Position numbers and translations under genes: made by a program
Assembly (NCBI GenBank): GCA_944326555.1
Contig: CALVEK010000014.1
Coordinates: forward strand, 1-64,000
Direction of reading: 5' to 3'
DNA from: Candidatus Gastranaerophilales bacterium
GTDB taxonomy: Bacteria > Cyanobacteriota > Vampirovibrionia > Gastranaerophilales > Gastranaerophilaceae
DNA length: 64,000 bases
Shown here: positions 33,150 through 42,051 of the stretch, piece by piece
Position numbering within the stretch: position 1 is the stretch's first letter
How the letters are laid out: the number at the start of each line of letters is the position of its first letter
Notes under the pieces: model-generated
Told to the model about the DNA's origin: nothing
Databases searched by the model: none
The model's input: only the letters and a program-made list of their open reading frames with translations

Positions 33150-33731
33150 TTAGTTTTCAAAATTGTGTCTTATTCCTTTATCGTCAATAATCTGGTTTAT
33201 TTGGATTTCATTAATGTTAATCCCCCAATTATTAGAATATTCATTGCATATTTCAAGTATACCGTCGGAAATTTCTTTAATTTCGCCAACTGGGTTTATG
33301 TTTTTATCTTTTTCTATAAGTCTTTTTTGTATAACACTTGCAACAAGTTGGTTAACGGAGTCTAAAATATAATCAATCTTATAAACAGCCTTGTATGTAT
33401 CTGTTATAGTGTAGTATATTTCACCTTTGACTTTTAATTGTTCATGGTTTGGCGCAAAAAATATTCGGTCATCATTAGGAAATTTTAGTTTTTGAGTGCT
33501 TAATTTTACTTTGTTTTTGTTGATTAGTGAGTTAAAGCTGCAAGTTCTTTCTATACCTCTTAGTGTTTCAATAAACGGAATAATAAAATGCGTTCCTTTT
33601 TCCAATATTCTGGAAAATTTGCCAAAACGTTCTACCACAGCTTGCTCATCTTTGTCTATGATAACAAGACTTTTTAGGAAAACAACTATAAAACACAGTA
33701 TTGCAAAGATAAATGTTGTAAATTGCACCAT
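33150..33731 (-). CDS. short SPFH/band-7 paralogue
   Basis: The 193-aa protein has a membrane helix (FAILCFIVVFLKSLVII) and an SPFH domain (DKDEQAVVERFGKFSRILEKG, GTHFIIPFIE) like its neighbour. It lacks the coiled-coil tail, ending at GINVNEIQINQIIDDKGIRH-type sequence (IDDKGIRHNFEN). It could be a truncated or accessory cage subunit. Members this short are not rare, so truncation is not certain. Gap of 30 bp to the long SPFH gene. Confidence 0.85.
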   Translation of the reverse strand: MVQFTTFIFAILCFIVVFLKSLVIIDKDEQAVVERFGKFSRILEKGTHFIIPFIETLRGIERTCSFNSLINKNKVKLSTQKLKFPNDDRIFFAPNHEQLKVKGEIYYTITDTYKAVYKIDYILDSVNQLVASVIQKRLIEKDKNINPVGEIKEISDGILEICNEYSNNWGININEIQINQIIDDKGIRHNFEN

Positions 33732-33746
33732 TTCTATATCCTTATT

Positions 33747-34175
33747 TTAAGGTTTTTCGACAAACATTACTATACTTTCATTTTTGACAATTTTAACATT
33801 GTTCCCAACTTCGAAGACTTCGTCATTGATTGATTTTGCCTGCCATTCTTCACCAAAAATGGCAATTTTTCCATTATCTTTGGTTACTTTTTCAATAACT
33901 TTTGCGGTTTTGCCAATGTACATTTCTATAGTTTCAGGTTTTTCTGATTGTTTTTGTTTAAGTAATAGAGGTCTTAACCATATCAAAAAAATGGCAGAAA
34001 AGAGTCCAAATATGATAACTTGCCATATTCCTGCAAAACCAAGTGCTGCAATAATTGAAGCAATAAAACAAGCAAGGCCTATATTTAGAAAAAACATTGC
34101 AGGTGTAAATATTTCAACAATACACAAAATGACACCGGCGATAACCCATATTTGCCATAAATTTAATATTTCCAT
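33747..34175 (-). CDS. NfeD-like membrane protein with OB-fold tail
   Basis: The 142-aa protein has three hydrophobic segments (WVIAGVILCIVEIFTPAMFF, ACFIASIIAALGFAGIW, VIIFGLFSAIFLIWLRP) and a C-terminal OB-fold-like beta domain (YIGKTAKVIEKV, FEVGNNVKIVK). It is the short NfeD type without serine protease domain. First gene of the NfeD-SPFH-SPFH operon, 15 bp before the short SPFH gene. Confidence 0.9.
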   Translation of the reverse strand: MEILNLWQIWVIAGVILCIVEIFTPAMFFLNIGLACFIASIIAALGFAGIWQVIIFGLFSAIFLIWLRPLLLKQKQSEKPETIEMYIGKTAKVIEKVTKDNGKIAIFGEEWQAKSINDEVFEVGNNVKIVKNESIVMFVEKP

Positions 34176-34253
34176 TAGATTTTTCCTTAATTCCTATAAT
34201 CTGAGATTATATATTTTTTTAGTAATGGTTGCAATACTTAATCTACCGTATTC

Positions 34254-34283
34254 AAAGACGACTCAATCGTTTGAGTCGTCTTT
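34254..34283. terminator. perfect hairpin, intrinsic terminator candidate
   Basis: The 13-bp stem AAAGACGACTCAA / TTGAGTCGTCTTT has a 4-nt loop. T-runs on both sides are short (TTT), so termination efficiency is uncertain. It separates the genes at 34308 and 33747 on the minus strand. Confidence 0.65.
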
Positions 34284-34307
34284 GCTTAAATAATATTTTG
34301 TTTGTGT

Positions 34308-34589
34308 TTAGTGAAAACCGCCATCTACTATACAGTAATGTCCGTCTTCCAGGTCATATTTATCGTGAACACGGCAAACATTGCACAAACAGCCTTTATC
34401 TTCATCTATACATCTGCTTTTTGTGTATGCACAGAATAGATTTTCCAGTCCTTCAATATTTTCAATACCTTTTAACATATCCATCATGTTATGCGGCATT
34501 TCTTTTATCTTGCAAGAAGTGGTGTAAGAGGGGCATTTTAGGCAGTTGCACATTTCAAGATTTTCTTTTGTCTTTTCTACTTGTTTCAT
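34308..34589 (-). CDS. Cys-rich small protein (DUF2769-like)
   Basis: The 93-aa protein has a cysteine pattern MCNCLKCPSYTTSC (residues ~13-26), then FCAYTKSRC and GCLCNVCRVH, and a C-terminal YCIVDGGFH. This spacing resembles the DUF2769 family of small metal-binding-type proteins of anaerobes; the name is from memory. The chosen ATG at 34589 has AAGGAG 6 bp upstream. A start 15 codons earlier lies inside a palindrome. Function unknown. Confidence 0.7.
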   Translation of the reverse strand: MKQVEKTKENLEMCNCLKCPSYTTSCKIKEMPHNMMDMLKGIENIEGLENLFCAYTKSRCIDEDKGCLCNVCRVHDKYDLEDGHYCIVDGGFH

Positions 34590-34622
34590 TTTTTCTCCTT
34601 GGTAACTTGTTTTTGCAACCAA

Positions 34623-34644
34623 AAATTTCAACATATTGAAATTT
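34623..34644. promoter_or_regulatory. 9-bp perfect inverted repeat with 4-bp spacer
   Basis: AAATTTCAA-CATA-TTGAAATTT lies 34 bp upstream of the start of the Cys-rich gene, in its promoter or leader. It resembles an operator in form (compare the 4-bp-spaced sites of hipBA) but with a different sequence. Confidence 0.4.
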
Positions 34645-34773
34645 GTTGATTGTATTTTTATTTTGACTTTTATAGAGATATTTTAATCGTAAAAATGCAG
34701 CAACAAATTGCACAATATTACTAACTTGTATTGTAATAAATTCTAATATCAATTTGGGTAGGTTAAAAATGTA

Positions 34774-35298
34774 TTATTGAGCCTGTGTAGAGCTTGATGC
34801 TTGATTGTCTGCTGCTTGAGTTGATTCTTCTGTAGAAGCAGCTTGTCCTGTTGTTTCACCATCTTCTTGTGCATTAGGATCAACTACTGCTACACCCATT
34901 GCAGACAGAGCTTGTCTCGATTTTGGCGCAAGTGCCGTATCAGGGAAGTTTTCGAGAATTGTTTGATAGCAGTCAATGGCTTCTTGTTTGTATTCTCTTG
35001 CTTTATAAAGATTAGCTGCTTTGTAGTACAAAGGAGCAAGTGATGCATCAGGGGCAATGAGCATTTGATTATCAAGTTTTATTTTTATCTGAATCATTGA
35101 TGCATTGTCTTGAGGAGAGAACAAAGAGTTTGAATAAACTTTTTGCGTCAGTTTATCAATTGTATCAGACATTGCGGTCATATCTTCCTGTGAAATGGCG
35201 CCGGCAGTTTTTTTTGACTTTTTAGCAGCCAATGAATCTTTTGATGCCATCATAAAAACCAGCATTCCAATTATTAATAAGATTAAAGTCTTTTTCAT
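34774..35298 (-). CDS. secreted TPR-like protein
   Basis: From the chosen ATG (GGGGAG 9 bp upstream) the 174-aa protein has a signal peptide (MKKTLILLIIGMLVFMMASK) and a helical middle. That middle contains a TPR-type unit YYKAANLYKAREYKQEAIDCYQ extended by ILENFPDTALAPKSRQAL. The tail of Gln, Ser, Thr and Ala is probably disordered. Proteins of this form (compare the YbgF/CpoB kind) often scaffold envelope complexes. No lipobox. Confidence 0.7.
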   Translation of the reverse strand: MKKTLILLIIGMLVFMMASKDSLAAKKSKKTAGAISQEDMTAMSDTIDKLTQKVYSNSLFSPQDNASMIQIKIKLDNQMLIAPDASLAPLYYKAANLYKAREYKQEAIDCYQTILENFPDTALAPKSRQALSAMGVAVVDPNAQEDGETTGQAASTEESTQAADNQASSSTQAQ

Positions 35299-35460
35299 TT
35301 TGTTATACTCCCCTGACAATATCTTATAATATAAATTTTTTTTTGCACTCGACCAAGTGGTTTAGAAAAATGTAAATCACTGGTATAATTTCTTGTGTGG
35401 CACTTAAAAATACAAGGATACCTGAAACATTTTGTGTCTAAGTAAATTCTTGGAGAAATT

Positions 35461-36447
35461 ATGAAAGATTTGACATTAAGACAAAAACTAAATCAAATGT
35501 TCATATTGGGATATGATGGAACTTCGCCGGAAACTTGTGAGGGGTTTTATTCTTTGCTTGAAAACGGTCTGGGCGGTGTTATATTTTTTACTCAAAATAT
35601 TGTAGATAGGTATAAATTTTCTTTGAGTGTTGATGATATAAAAAAGCATTCATTAATAACGCCTTTTTTGAGTATAGACCAAGAAGGCGGCAGGGTAGAA
35701 AGAACTTTGAATCTTTATGGTGGTTCTCATTACCTCAGCGCAAGAGAATCGGCAAAAAAAGGCGAAAATTTTGTCAAAACGCAGACGGAGCAAATAGCAA
35801 AAGAACTTAAAAACTTTGGCTTAAATATGAACTTTGCTCCTGTCTTGGATGTTGATACGAATCCTATGAATCCTATTATTGCAGAGCGTTCTTATTCTTC
35901 AAATCCTGATGATGTTATTAAGTTTGGTCAAATAGCGATTGAAACTTATTTAAAAAATGGAATTATTCCTGTAGGCAAACATTTTCCGGGACATGGCGAG
36001 ACCTCTGTAGATTCTCATGTTGATATGCCGGAACTAGATTTGTCTTTGGCTGAGTTGGAAAATATACATATAAAGCCTTTTAAAACATTGTTACATCTTT
36101 TGCCTGCTATGATGGTTGCTCATATTCACTATACGGCTTTCGATGGTGAAAAAATTCCCGCATCTATATCTGAAAATATTATAAAACACTATTTAAGGGA
36201 TAAATTGAACTATGAAGGCTTGGTTATATCTGATGATATGGTTATGGGTGGCATTAAGGGCTTTTCTTCTTTAGACGCTTGCATTAGAGGAATAAATGCG
36301 GGTATAAATATGTTTATTTTTAGAACTTGTACTTTGGAAATTCTTGATTTAATCTCAGAGCTTGAAAAAGCTGCAAAAAAAGGACTGGTTAATCTTGAAA
36401 ATATGGATAAATCTGTTGAAATTATAACTCGTGTCAAATGTTTCTAA
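35461..36447 (+). CDS. nagZ: beta-N-acetylhexosaminidase, GH3 (NagZ type)
   Basis: The 328-aa protein shows LSIDQEGGRVERT (residues ~70-83) and the NagZ hallmark KHFPGHGETSVDSH (173-186), whose His/Asp supplies the acid/base. The nucleophile Asp is in VISDDMVMGG (~257). NagZ removes N-acetylglucosamine from muropeptides during wall recycling. The predicted protein has no signal, so it acts in the cytoplasm. GGAGA precedes ATG. It fits with the transglycosylases at 18.5 and 22.9 kb as a wall-turnover set. Confidence 0.93.
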   Translation: MKDLTLRQKLNQMFILGYDGTSPETCEGFYSLLENGLGGVIFFTQNIVDRYKFSLSVDDIKKHSLITPFLSIDQEGGRVERTLNLYGGSHYLSARESAKKGENFVKTQTEQIAKELKNFGLNMNFAPVLDVDTNPMNPIIAERSYSSNPDDVIKFGQIAIETYLKNGIIPVGKHFPGHGETSVDSHVDMPELDLSLAELENIHIKPFKTLLHLLPAMMVAHIHYTAFDGEKIPASISENIIKHYLRDKLNYEGLVISDDMVMGGIKGFSSLDACIRGINAGINMFIFRTCTLEILDLISELEKAAKKGLVNLENMDKSVEIITRVKCF

Positions 36448-36533
36448 TCGTTAAGAGAAAATTTGCGGAAATACTTGATATGTAACTATGTTTTTATTAA
36501 GATTTATTTATTGTCATCAAAATGACTAAAAAC

Positions 36534-36561
36534 TTGACTAAATTTTGGGTCAAAATATAAA
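36534..36561 (+). promoter_or_regulatory. candidate rplS promoter
   Basis: TTGACT (36534-36539) and TATAAA (36556-36561) with a 16-bp spacer lie 37 bp before the ATG. Confidence 0.5.
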
Positions 36562-36597
36562 AAGAGTTAAAAATATAAGATATAAAGGAATAAGAAG

Positions 36598-36954
36598 ATG
36601 AATCCGATAGTTGAAGCATTAGGAAAAAAACACATCGAAAACAATAATCTTCCTGAATTGAACCCGGGAGATACTGTAAAAGTTTTCGTTAGAATTATCG
36701 AAGGTAACAAAGAAAGAACACAGGCTTTCGAAGGTATCATTATTAAAAAACGCGGTTCAGGCGTTGGCAAAACAATTACAGTAAGAAAAACTTTCCAAGG
36801 TGTTGGTGTAGAACGTGTATTCCCTGTTTACTCTCCACGTCTTGAAAAAATTCAAGTAGTTAGACGCGGTGATGTAAGAAGAGCAAAACTCTACTACCTT
36901 AGAGAACGTTCAGGTAAAGCTACAAGAATTAAAGAAAAAATTGAAAAACGTTAA
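36598..36954 (+). CDS. rplS: 50S ribosomal protein L19
   Basis: The 118-aa protein is canonical: [74 protein letters not shown]. It is at the subunit interface near helix 14. AAAGGAATAAGAAG precedes ATG with AAGGAA 9 bp upstream. It is monocistronic, with promoter and terminator both visible. Confidence 0.99.
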   Translation: MNPIVEALGKKHIENNNLPELNPGDTVKVFVRIIEGNKERTQAFEGIIIKKRGSGVGKTITVRKTFQGVGVERVFPVYSPRLEKIQVVRRGDVRRAKLYYLRERSGKATRIKEKIEKR

Positions 36955-36977
36955 TCTGTTTTATCAAATTAAAAAAA

Positions 36978-37006
36978 AGGGACCTTTTTATAAGGTCTCT
37001 TTTTTT
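36978..37006. terminator. bidirectional terminator between rplS and mazG
   Basis: A 9-bp stem (AGGGACCTT / AAGGTCTCT, one G-T pair), TTTAT loop, then seven T. The A-run on the left gives the T-run for the minus strand. The mazG stop codon lies in the loop. Confidence 0.85.
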
Positions 37007-37755
37007 GCTTGTTTCCACAAATTGTCGTATTCTGCAAAAGAATATTCTTCAAGCGGTTTTGTTGCCAGTTCTTCCATTTTTCTGAATCTGGCCATAAACT
37101 TTCTGTTTGCTTTTAAAAGAGCTTGTTCAGCATCAATTTTGTGCCATCGTGCAAGATTTACTGTAGCAAAGAGCATATCACCAAGTTCTTCTTCTGCATG
37201 TTCTTTATCATGCTGTTCTATGGCTTCTTTAAATTCTCCTATTTCTGAGTTAAAACATTCCCATAGAGATTCTTCATTTGGCCATTCAAACCCTTTTTTT
37301 ACGGCATTTTTGCTGATTTTTTGAGCACTCATTAGTGCAGATTGAGCTTTTGATATTCCATCCATTGCAGACTTGCGGTGTTTTTTCTCTTCGGCTTTTA
37401 GTTTTTCCCAATTGTCCAGTATATCTTTTGTTCCGTTTACTTGGACATTGCCAAATACGTGTGGGTGTCTGTGTACTAACTTATCCGAAATACCCTTTGC
37501 AACATCTTCGATAGTAAATTCATTGTCTTCTTTTGCTATTTGAGAATGCAAGACAACTTGCAAAAGTACATCGCCCAATTCTTCTTTTAGATGCTCGCAA
37601 TCGCCGTCTTCTATCGCATCTACGGCTTCGTAGGCTTCTTCTATCATATTTTTTTTGAGAGAATAATGCGTTTGCTCTTTGTCCCAAGCACAACCGTTTT
37701 CTCCTCTTAAGGTTTCAAGTATTTTTATCAATCTTTCTATTTGAGGGTAATTCAT
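36988..37755 (-). CDS. mazG: nucleoside triphosphate pyrophosphohydrolase
   Basis: The 255-aa protein has two MazG repeats. Residues ~17-95 contain GCAWDKEQTH, EEAYEAVDAI and EELGDVLLQVVLHSQIA (the EExxE..ExxD metal site). Residues ~150-220 contain EFKEAIEQ and EEELGDMLFATVNLARW. MazG hydrolyses NTPs to NMP and pyrophosphate and clears damaged or signalling nucleotides. Length is typical. Confidence 0.97.
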   Translation of the reverse strand: MNYPQIERLIKILETLRGENGCAWDKEQTHYSLKKNMIEEAYEAVDAIEDGDCEHLKEELGDVLLQVVLHSQIAKEDNEFTIEDVAKGISDKLVHRHPHVFGNVQVNGTKDILDNWEKLKAEEKKHRKSAMDGISKAQSALMSAQKISKNAVKKGFEWPNEESLWECFNSEIGEFKEAIEQHDKEHAEEELGDMLFATVNLARWHKIDAEQALLKANRKFMARFRKMEELATKPLEEYSFAEYDNLWKQAKKETL

Positions 37756-37783
37756 CCTATTATCTCTTTATTTGTTCTGTTGT

Positions 37784-39028
37784 TTATTTATCTTCTTTTC
37801 TCAAAAACTCAGGGATTTGGCAGGCTTCTATTGTTCCTACTACAATATTCCATTCTGGCATTACTTCTTGCAGCTCTTCTTTCATATGTGAAAGAAGACC
37901 CGGTATTATGATTGAGCGAGTTTTTACTTTGTTTAATAAATCATAATTTTTTACGGATTTTGCAACAATCTCTGCCGTAAATTTGTCAGCGGACCAAGCT
38001 GTAAGAACACTCATTCCGTCAGATGGTGTTACCACTAAATACGTTCCAAATGGTAGCGATTCAAGTTCTCCTGCAACTGCAAAATATGTTAGAGCGAAAT
38101 TTGTTGTTAAAAGTATTGGTGAATTTTCGTCAGGTTCATTGAATTCATATACCTTTGCTTCGACTTGCAATGGCTTTTGCGGATTAGTGTAAATGCTTTG
38201 TCTTAGAGTAAAAATAGTTGATAAAAGTGCGTTATCAAACCCTTGTTCTTCGTTTAATACAACAATATTTGCGTATCTGCAAACGAGTAAAGATAATACA
38301 GCACAAGCCTCAAGATTTGTTTTTGTCTTTGGCATTTTTACCATAACAGGATAGGTAAGTGGTGCAAAACGATTTATTATTGCGGCACGTCTTATATATG
38401 TCAGTTCCTGAATTAATTCTTGTACACATTTGTTTTCGACATCGATATTGAGTATTATATTCTCTTCTTTAGCTTCTAAAATCTTTTGTGATTTTTCTGC
38501 TAATTCATTGAAGTCTTTTCCTGTAATAATTTTGTATTCTGTGCTGTTATTACTAATTACACAAAATCCATATTCCATAACCTTTTTTACCGCATCTTCA
38601 AAAAGCTCAGGGGCTATGTTTGCATCCAAAAAAACAGCATCGATTTTGAATATTTCACCAATTCTTTCTGTATGATAATCTGTGATTTTTTTGAGCTTGT
38701 CTTCAAAATCTTTGTTTGAATAATCAAGTTCAACAGCAATTACTGTTTTATTCACGAAAGTTTTGTCGTGTCGAAACATAACAGTTTCCCCACCGGTAAC
38801 AATTTCATCTGATAATTTTACAGTATGCTGTTGGATTTTTGATGCTTCAGAGAATTTCTCTTTAAGTTCTGTTGGAATATATGGGCATTTATCTATATCT
38901 GCTTGCTTTTTTGCAAGTTTTAGAGCATAAGCCATACAAGTTGGACATCCGCATTTTTTGCAGTTAGCTTCCGGTAATTTTTTTGCTCCCGGGAGATATT
39001 TGAATATTTGAAGTCCCGTAAGTTCCAT
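37784..39028 (-). CDS. acsC: corrinoid iron-sulfur protein large (gamma) subunit
   Basis: The 414-aa protein, from MELTGLQIFKYLPG, has the N-terminal [4Fe-4S] motif (Cys23, Cys26, Cys31, Cys48; an extra Cys28). A TIM-barrel-like middle (AVELDYSNKDFEDKLKK, NIDVENKCVQELIQEL) and a C-terminal corrinoid-binding region (IIPGLLSHMKEEL, VVGTIEA) follow. AcsC/CdhE carries methyl groups on cobalamin in the Wood-Ljungdahl pathway. It shares a base with the acsD stop (TAATG). The rest of the pathway (acsA/B/E) is not in the window, so its acceptor is unknown. The earlier in-frame start would overlap acsD by 100 bp and lacks the family N-terminus. Confidence 0.9.
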   Translation of the reverse strand: MELTGLQIFKYLPGAKKLPEANCKKCGCPTCMAYALKLAKKQADIDKCPYIPTELKEKFSEASKIQQHTVKLSDEIVTGGETVMFRHDKTFVNKTVIAVELDYSNKDFEDKLKKITDYHTERIGEIFKIDAVFLDANIAPELFEDAVKKVMEYGFCVISNNSTEYKIITGKDFNELAEKSQKILEAKEENIILNIDVENKCVQELIQELTYIRRAAIINRFAPLTYPVMVKMPKTKTNLEACAVLSLLVCRYANIVVLNEEQGFDNALLSTIFTLRQSIYTNPQKPLQVEAKVYEFNEPDENSPILLTTNFALTYFAVAGELESLPFGTYLVVTPSDGMSVLTAWSADKFTAEIVAKSVKNYDLLNKVKTRSIIIPGLLSHMKEELQEVMPEWNIVVGTIEACQIPEFLRKEDK

Positions 39029-39924
39029 TACAAAAGCCCTTTCAATGTTTCTATACTCATTGGATTCCACAAAACAACTATATTTGCTCCTGCACTTATC
39101 ATTGCAGAGGCTCCTGATATTTCCCACATTGCTGCTCTTTGTTCATAATTGCCCCATTGTTTGTCGAATGTGTTTGATTTTGCTTCTTTTGCTCTGTAGG
39201 ATTCTTCTCCAATAAATGCTATTATTGGCATGTTTAACATTGTATCGCCGTCGAATGCAGCCATTCGTATTTTTTCTATAATGCTGTATCCGTAATCAAG
39301 CCCATATCCTAAACCTCCCATATCAGGATCAATGAGAATTTTGTTTGGTGCTAAACCTTTATCTATCGTTAATATATTTAGCTCTTTTGCAATATTTATA
39401 TCAATCGGAGTTCTTAGAACAAGGATATGTTCGTTTTTAATGATATGATGGACTATTTCTTCATACGTATCTTCTTCTGCAAATGCAATAATGCTTTGCT
39501 TGGGCGCATATTCACATAAAAGTGGTATCAACTTTTTATCTAAAGCACTATTGTTTGCACCTCTTAAAATGAATGGTTTGTTAATTTCTTTTATTTTATT
39601 TAGAAAATCTTTTATATTTTCTTTTTCTTCTTCAAATTTATCTTCTTTAATATTAAATTTAACAGATATTAAATCGGTATTTATATTTTGGGCTTTTTTT
39701 AGTGCGTCAAAAGCTGATGCACTTTGCCAGAGCCTTTTTAAAACATCCGGATATGCTTCATCAAAATGATAGGGTATTTCTATCGCAAGCAATGCCTTAG
39801 AACAGTTTTCGTTTTCTTTCATAAATGGGACAGAAGCATCTCCACCTATTTTTAGATTGTCCAGTTCGCTTACTCTTATTTTTTCTTTTACTAAAAAAGA
39901 TAGGTCTAAGTTTTTATTTTGCAT
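39028..39924 (-). CDS. acsD: corrinoid iron-sulfur protein small (delta) subunit
   Basis: The 298-aa protein is a TIM-barrel AcsD/CdhD. It has IPYHFDEAYPDVLK near residue 50, PFILRGANNSALDK, KILIDPDMGGLGYGLDYGYS and NMPIIAFIGEESYRAKEA. It forms a heterodimer with AcsC and positions the corrinoid. The gene precedes acsC with an overlap, so the two are made stoichiometrically. Other copies of this pair in Wood-Ljungdahl organisms sit with acsE and acsB, which are not seen here. Confidence 0.9.
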   Translation of the reverse strand: MQNKNLDLSFLVKEKIRVSELDNLKIGGDASVPFMKENENCSKALLAIEIPYHFDEAYPDVLKRLWQSASAFDALKKAQNINTDLISVKFNIKEDKFEEEKENIKDFLNKIKEINKPFILRGANNSALDKKLIPLLCEYAPKQSIIAFAEEDTYEEIVHHIIKNEHILVLRTPIDINIAKELNILTIDKGLAPNKILIDPDMGGLGYGLDYGYSIIEKIRMAAFDGDTMLNMPIIAFIGEESYRAKEAKSNTFDKQWGNYEQRAAMWEISGASAMISAGANIVVLWNPMSIETLKGLL

Positions 39925-39960
39925 AGACCTATCTTAAAAATTAATTACTATATTGTCAAA

Positions 39961-40287
39961 TTATCCAATGAACATGCTTGCATGAACTACTTCATTAGCA
40001 GCAGCTTCTTCATTTAAAAAGCCCATTGGTTGTCTTTGTACAAATTCTTGAGCTTGTTTTTGTTGATATGCTTCAGTTGCCAATTTTTTATTTATTTCAT
40101 TAATAGTATTAGTTAATTTTGCGTTATTAAAGAATGGAATTTCTCCCTTTGCAGCCATGAATGATGCAGCGATAGGATCTTTTTTAGTTTCTTTTAAAAG
40201 TAATTGTCTTTCTTTTCTAGCTGCTGCTCTGAGTTTTTGTGGAATAGTATCAATCATTGTTTGAGCTGCTATTCTGTTGATTGCCAT
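39961..40287 (-). CDS. hypothetical helical protein
   Basis: The 108-aa protein, rich in Ala, Lys and Gln, is not recognised. It has a long basic helix at residues 15-35 (QKLRAAARKERQLLLKETKK) and a Gln-rich one near the C-terminus (YQQKQAQEFVQRQ). AAAGGAG lies 6 bp before ATG. A terminator follows gpmI upstream, so it is transcribed separately. Confidence 0.65.
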   Translation of the reverse strand: MAINRIAAQTMIDTIPQKLRAAARKERQLLLKETKKDPIAASFMAAKGEIPFFNNAKLTNTINEINKKLATEAYQQKQAQEFVQRQPMGFLNEEAAANEVVHASMFIG

Positions 40288-40339
40288 TTTTTTCTCCTTT
40301 GTAATTTAATTGTGGTGTATTTAGTGTTTGTATAGTTGG

Positions 40340-40372
40340 TAAAAGACGTCAATTTTTTATTTTGACGTCTTT
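40340..40372. terminator. intrinsic terminator after gpmI
   Basis: A 12-bp perfect stem AAAAGACGTCAA / TTGACGTCTTTT with a 9-nt T-rich loop, beyond the gpmI stop on the minus strand. The flanking T-run is TTTT in both orientations. Confidence 0.8.
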
Positions 40373-40407
40373 TAAACGTATTGTTTACAATTATTAATAA
40401 TTGTTTG

Positions 40408-41943
40408 CTATTTTATTAAAGAATGACCTGTCATTTCTTCAGGTTGTTTGATGCCTAGAATTTCAAGAACTGTAGGTGCAACATCACATAGTGCACCTGT
40501 TTCTTTTAGTTCATAGGCGTTGTTACCGTTTATCAAAATAAACGGAACAGGATTTGTTGTATGAGCTGTAAATGGTGTGTGTGTATTTGGGTCTTCCATG
40601 CACTCTGCGTTGCCATGGTCAGCTGTAAGTAACATTATCACACCATTTTCTTTTGCTTTTTGTGCAATTTGTCCGACACAATTATCAACTGTTTCACATG
40701 CTTTAACTGCTGCATCAAAAACACCGGTGTGTCCAACCATATCAGGGTTTGCAAAGTTAACAAGAATAAATCCGTATTGTGGGTCTTCTAATGCTTTTAA
40801 TACATTTTCACAAACTTGAGGTGCGCTCATTTGTGGTTGCATGTCATAAGTAGCAACTTTAGGTGAAGCAACTAAAGCTCTTGTTTCTAATTTACCGGAC
40901 TTTTCTTCTCCTCCATTAAAGAAGAATGTGATGTGAGCATACTTTTCTGTTTCTGCTGTTCTAAATTGTTTTACGTTATTTGCATCAAGAACATCTCCCA
41001 GAATGTTTGTAAGTTTTTCAGGCGGGAATGCAATTGTAAGTGGGAATGTTTCATCATATTGAGTAAAACATACGTAGAAAAGATTATTTCTTTTTGCTTT
41101 TCTTGCAAAACCGTCGAAATCTTCAAAAGTCATTGCTCTTGTTATTTCTCTTGCTCTATCAGGTCTGTAATTAAAGAATATAATTGCGTCGTTATCTTTG
41201 ATTCTTGAGTTAGGATCATCATTTGTAATTGTTGGTTCAACAAACTCGTCTGTTATATCTTTTGCATAAGATTCCTTGATTGCTTCATCAGAATTTTTTG
41301 CTTTTTCTCCTTCTCCAAAAAGAAGTGCATTATAGGCTTTTTCTACTCTTTCCCAACGATTATCTCTATCCATAGCCCAATATCTTCCTGATATTGTAGC
41401 TATTTGCGGCAAATTATATTTTTGTAACTCTTTTTCAAGTTCTGCAAGAAAATCTATAGCACTTTTTGGAGGAGTATCTCTTCCATCTAAAAATGCGTGT
41501 ACGTATACCTTTTTGAGTCCTTTGTCAGCAGCCAATTTGACAAGTGCTTTTAAATGGTCAAAAGAGCTGTGTACACCACCTGTGGAAACCAAGCCATAAA
41601 GATGAAGAGATGAATCATTTTTCTTTGCGTGTTCAACAGCTTCATTAAGCGCTTTGTTTTCAAAGAATGAGCCTTCTCTAATTGCTTTATTTATTCTTGT
41701 TAAGTCTTGGTATACAATTCTACCAGCACCGAGGTTTAGGTGCCCTACTTCACTGTTGCCCATTTGTCCGTCAGGTAATCCTACATATTCTCCTGATGCA
41801 TTGATTGTTGTATATTTTTCTTCTTTTTTTAATTTATCAAAATTTGGAGTATTGGCTGTTGTAACAGCATCTTTAGGGCATTTGTTGTTTAATCCCCAAC
41901 CGTCCATGATACATAGCAAAACTCTTTTGTTGTCTTTTGTCAT
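40408..41943 (-). CDS. gpmI: 2,3-bisphosphoglycerate-independent phosphoglycerate mutase
   Basis: The 511-aa enzyme has VLLCIMDGWGLN (metal Asp), DGQMGNSEVGHLNLGAGR with the phosphorylated Ser, HAFLDGRDTPPKSA, FFNYRPDRAREITR and LLTADHGNAECM. It interconverts 3- and 2-phosphoglycerate in glycolysis. Length is typical, and GAGGAG lies 8 bp before ATG. Confidence 0.98.
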   Translation of the reverse strand: MTKDNKRVLLCIMDGWGLNNKCPKDAVTTANTPNFDKLKKEEKYTTINASGEYVGLPDGQMGNSEVGHLNLGAGRIVYQDLTRINKAIREGSFFENKALNEAVEHAKKNDSSLHLYGLVSTGGVHSSFDHLKALVKLAADKGLKKVYVHAFLDGRDTPPKSAIDFLAELEKELQKYNLPQIATISGRYWAMDRDNRWERVEKAYNALLFGEGEKAKNSDEAIKESYAKDITDEFVEPTITNDDPNSRIKDNDAIIFFNYRPDRAREITRAMTFEDFDGFARKAKRNNLFYVCFTQYDETFPLTIAFPPEKLTNILGDVLDANNVKQFRTAETEKYAHITFFFNGGEEKSGKLETRALVASPKVATYDMQPQMSAPQVCENVLKALEDPQYGFILVNFANPDMVGHTGVFDAAVKACETVDNCVGQIAQKAKENGVIMLLTADHGNAECMEDPNTHTPFTAHTTNPVPFILINGNNAYELKETGALCDVAPTVLEILGIKQPEEMTGHSLIK

Positions 41944-41992
41944 AATTTTCTCCTCACTTATTTATTCGTAATTTAATTATATTACAAATAAA

Positions 41993-42024
41993 ACAGGAGC
42001 CGAAATTGATTTTCACGCTCCTGT
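41993..42024 (-). terminator. intrinsic terminator of the SLH-protein gene
   Basis: An 8-bp stem ACAGGAGC / GCTCCTGT with a 16-nt loop, followed on the minus strand by TTTTATTTG. It lies 28 bp beyond the SLH-protein stop. Confidence 0.75.
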
Positions 42025-42051
42025 CTTTATTAAACAATTGATTTTTGTATT

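Noticed and set aside
34555-34752. Possible small gene between the Cys-rich and TPR genes
   Set aside because: It overlaps the ribosome binding site of the Cys-rich gene, has no ribosome site of its own and no sensible composition.
39028-39127. A 33-residue N-terminal extension of AcsC
   Set aside because: It lies inside the acsD reading frame and lacks the family N-terminus; ATG at 39028 with TAATG coupling is better.
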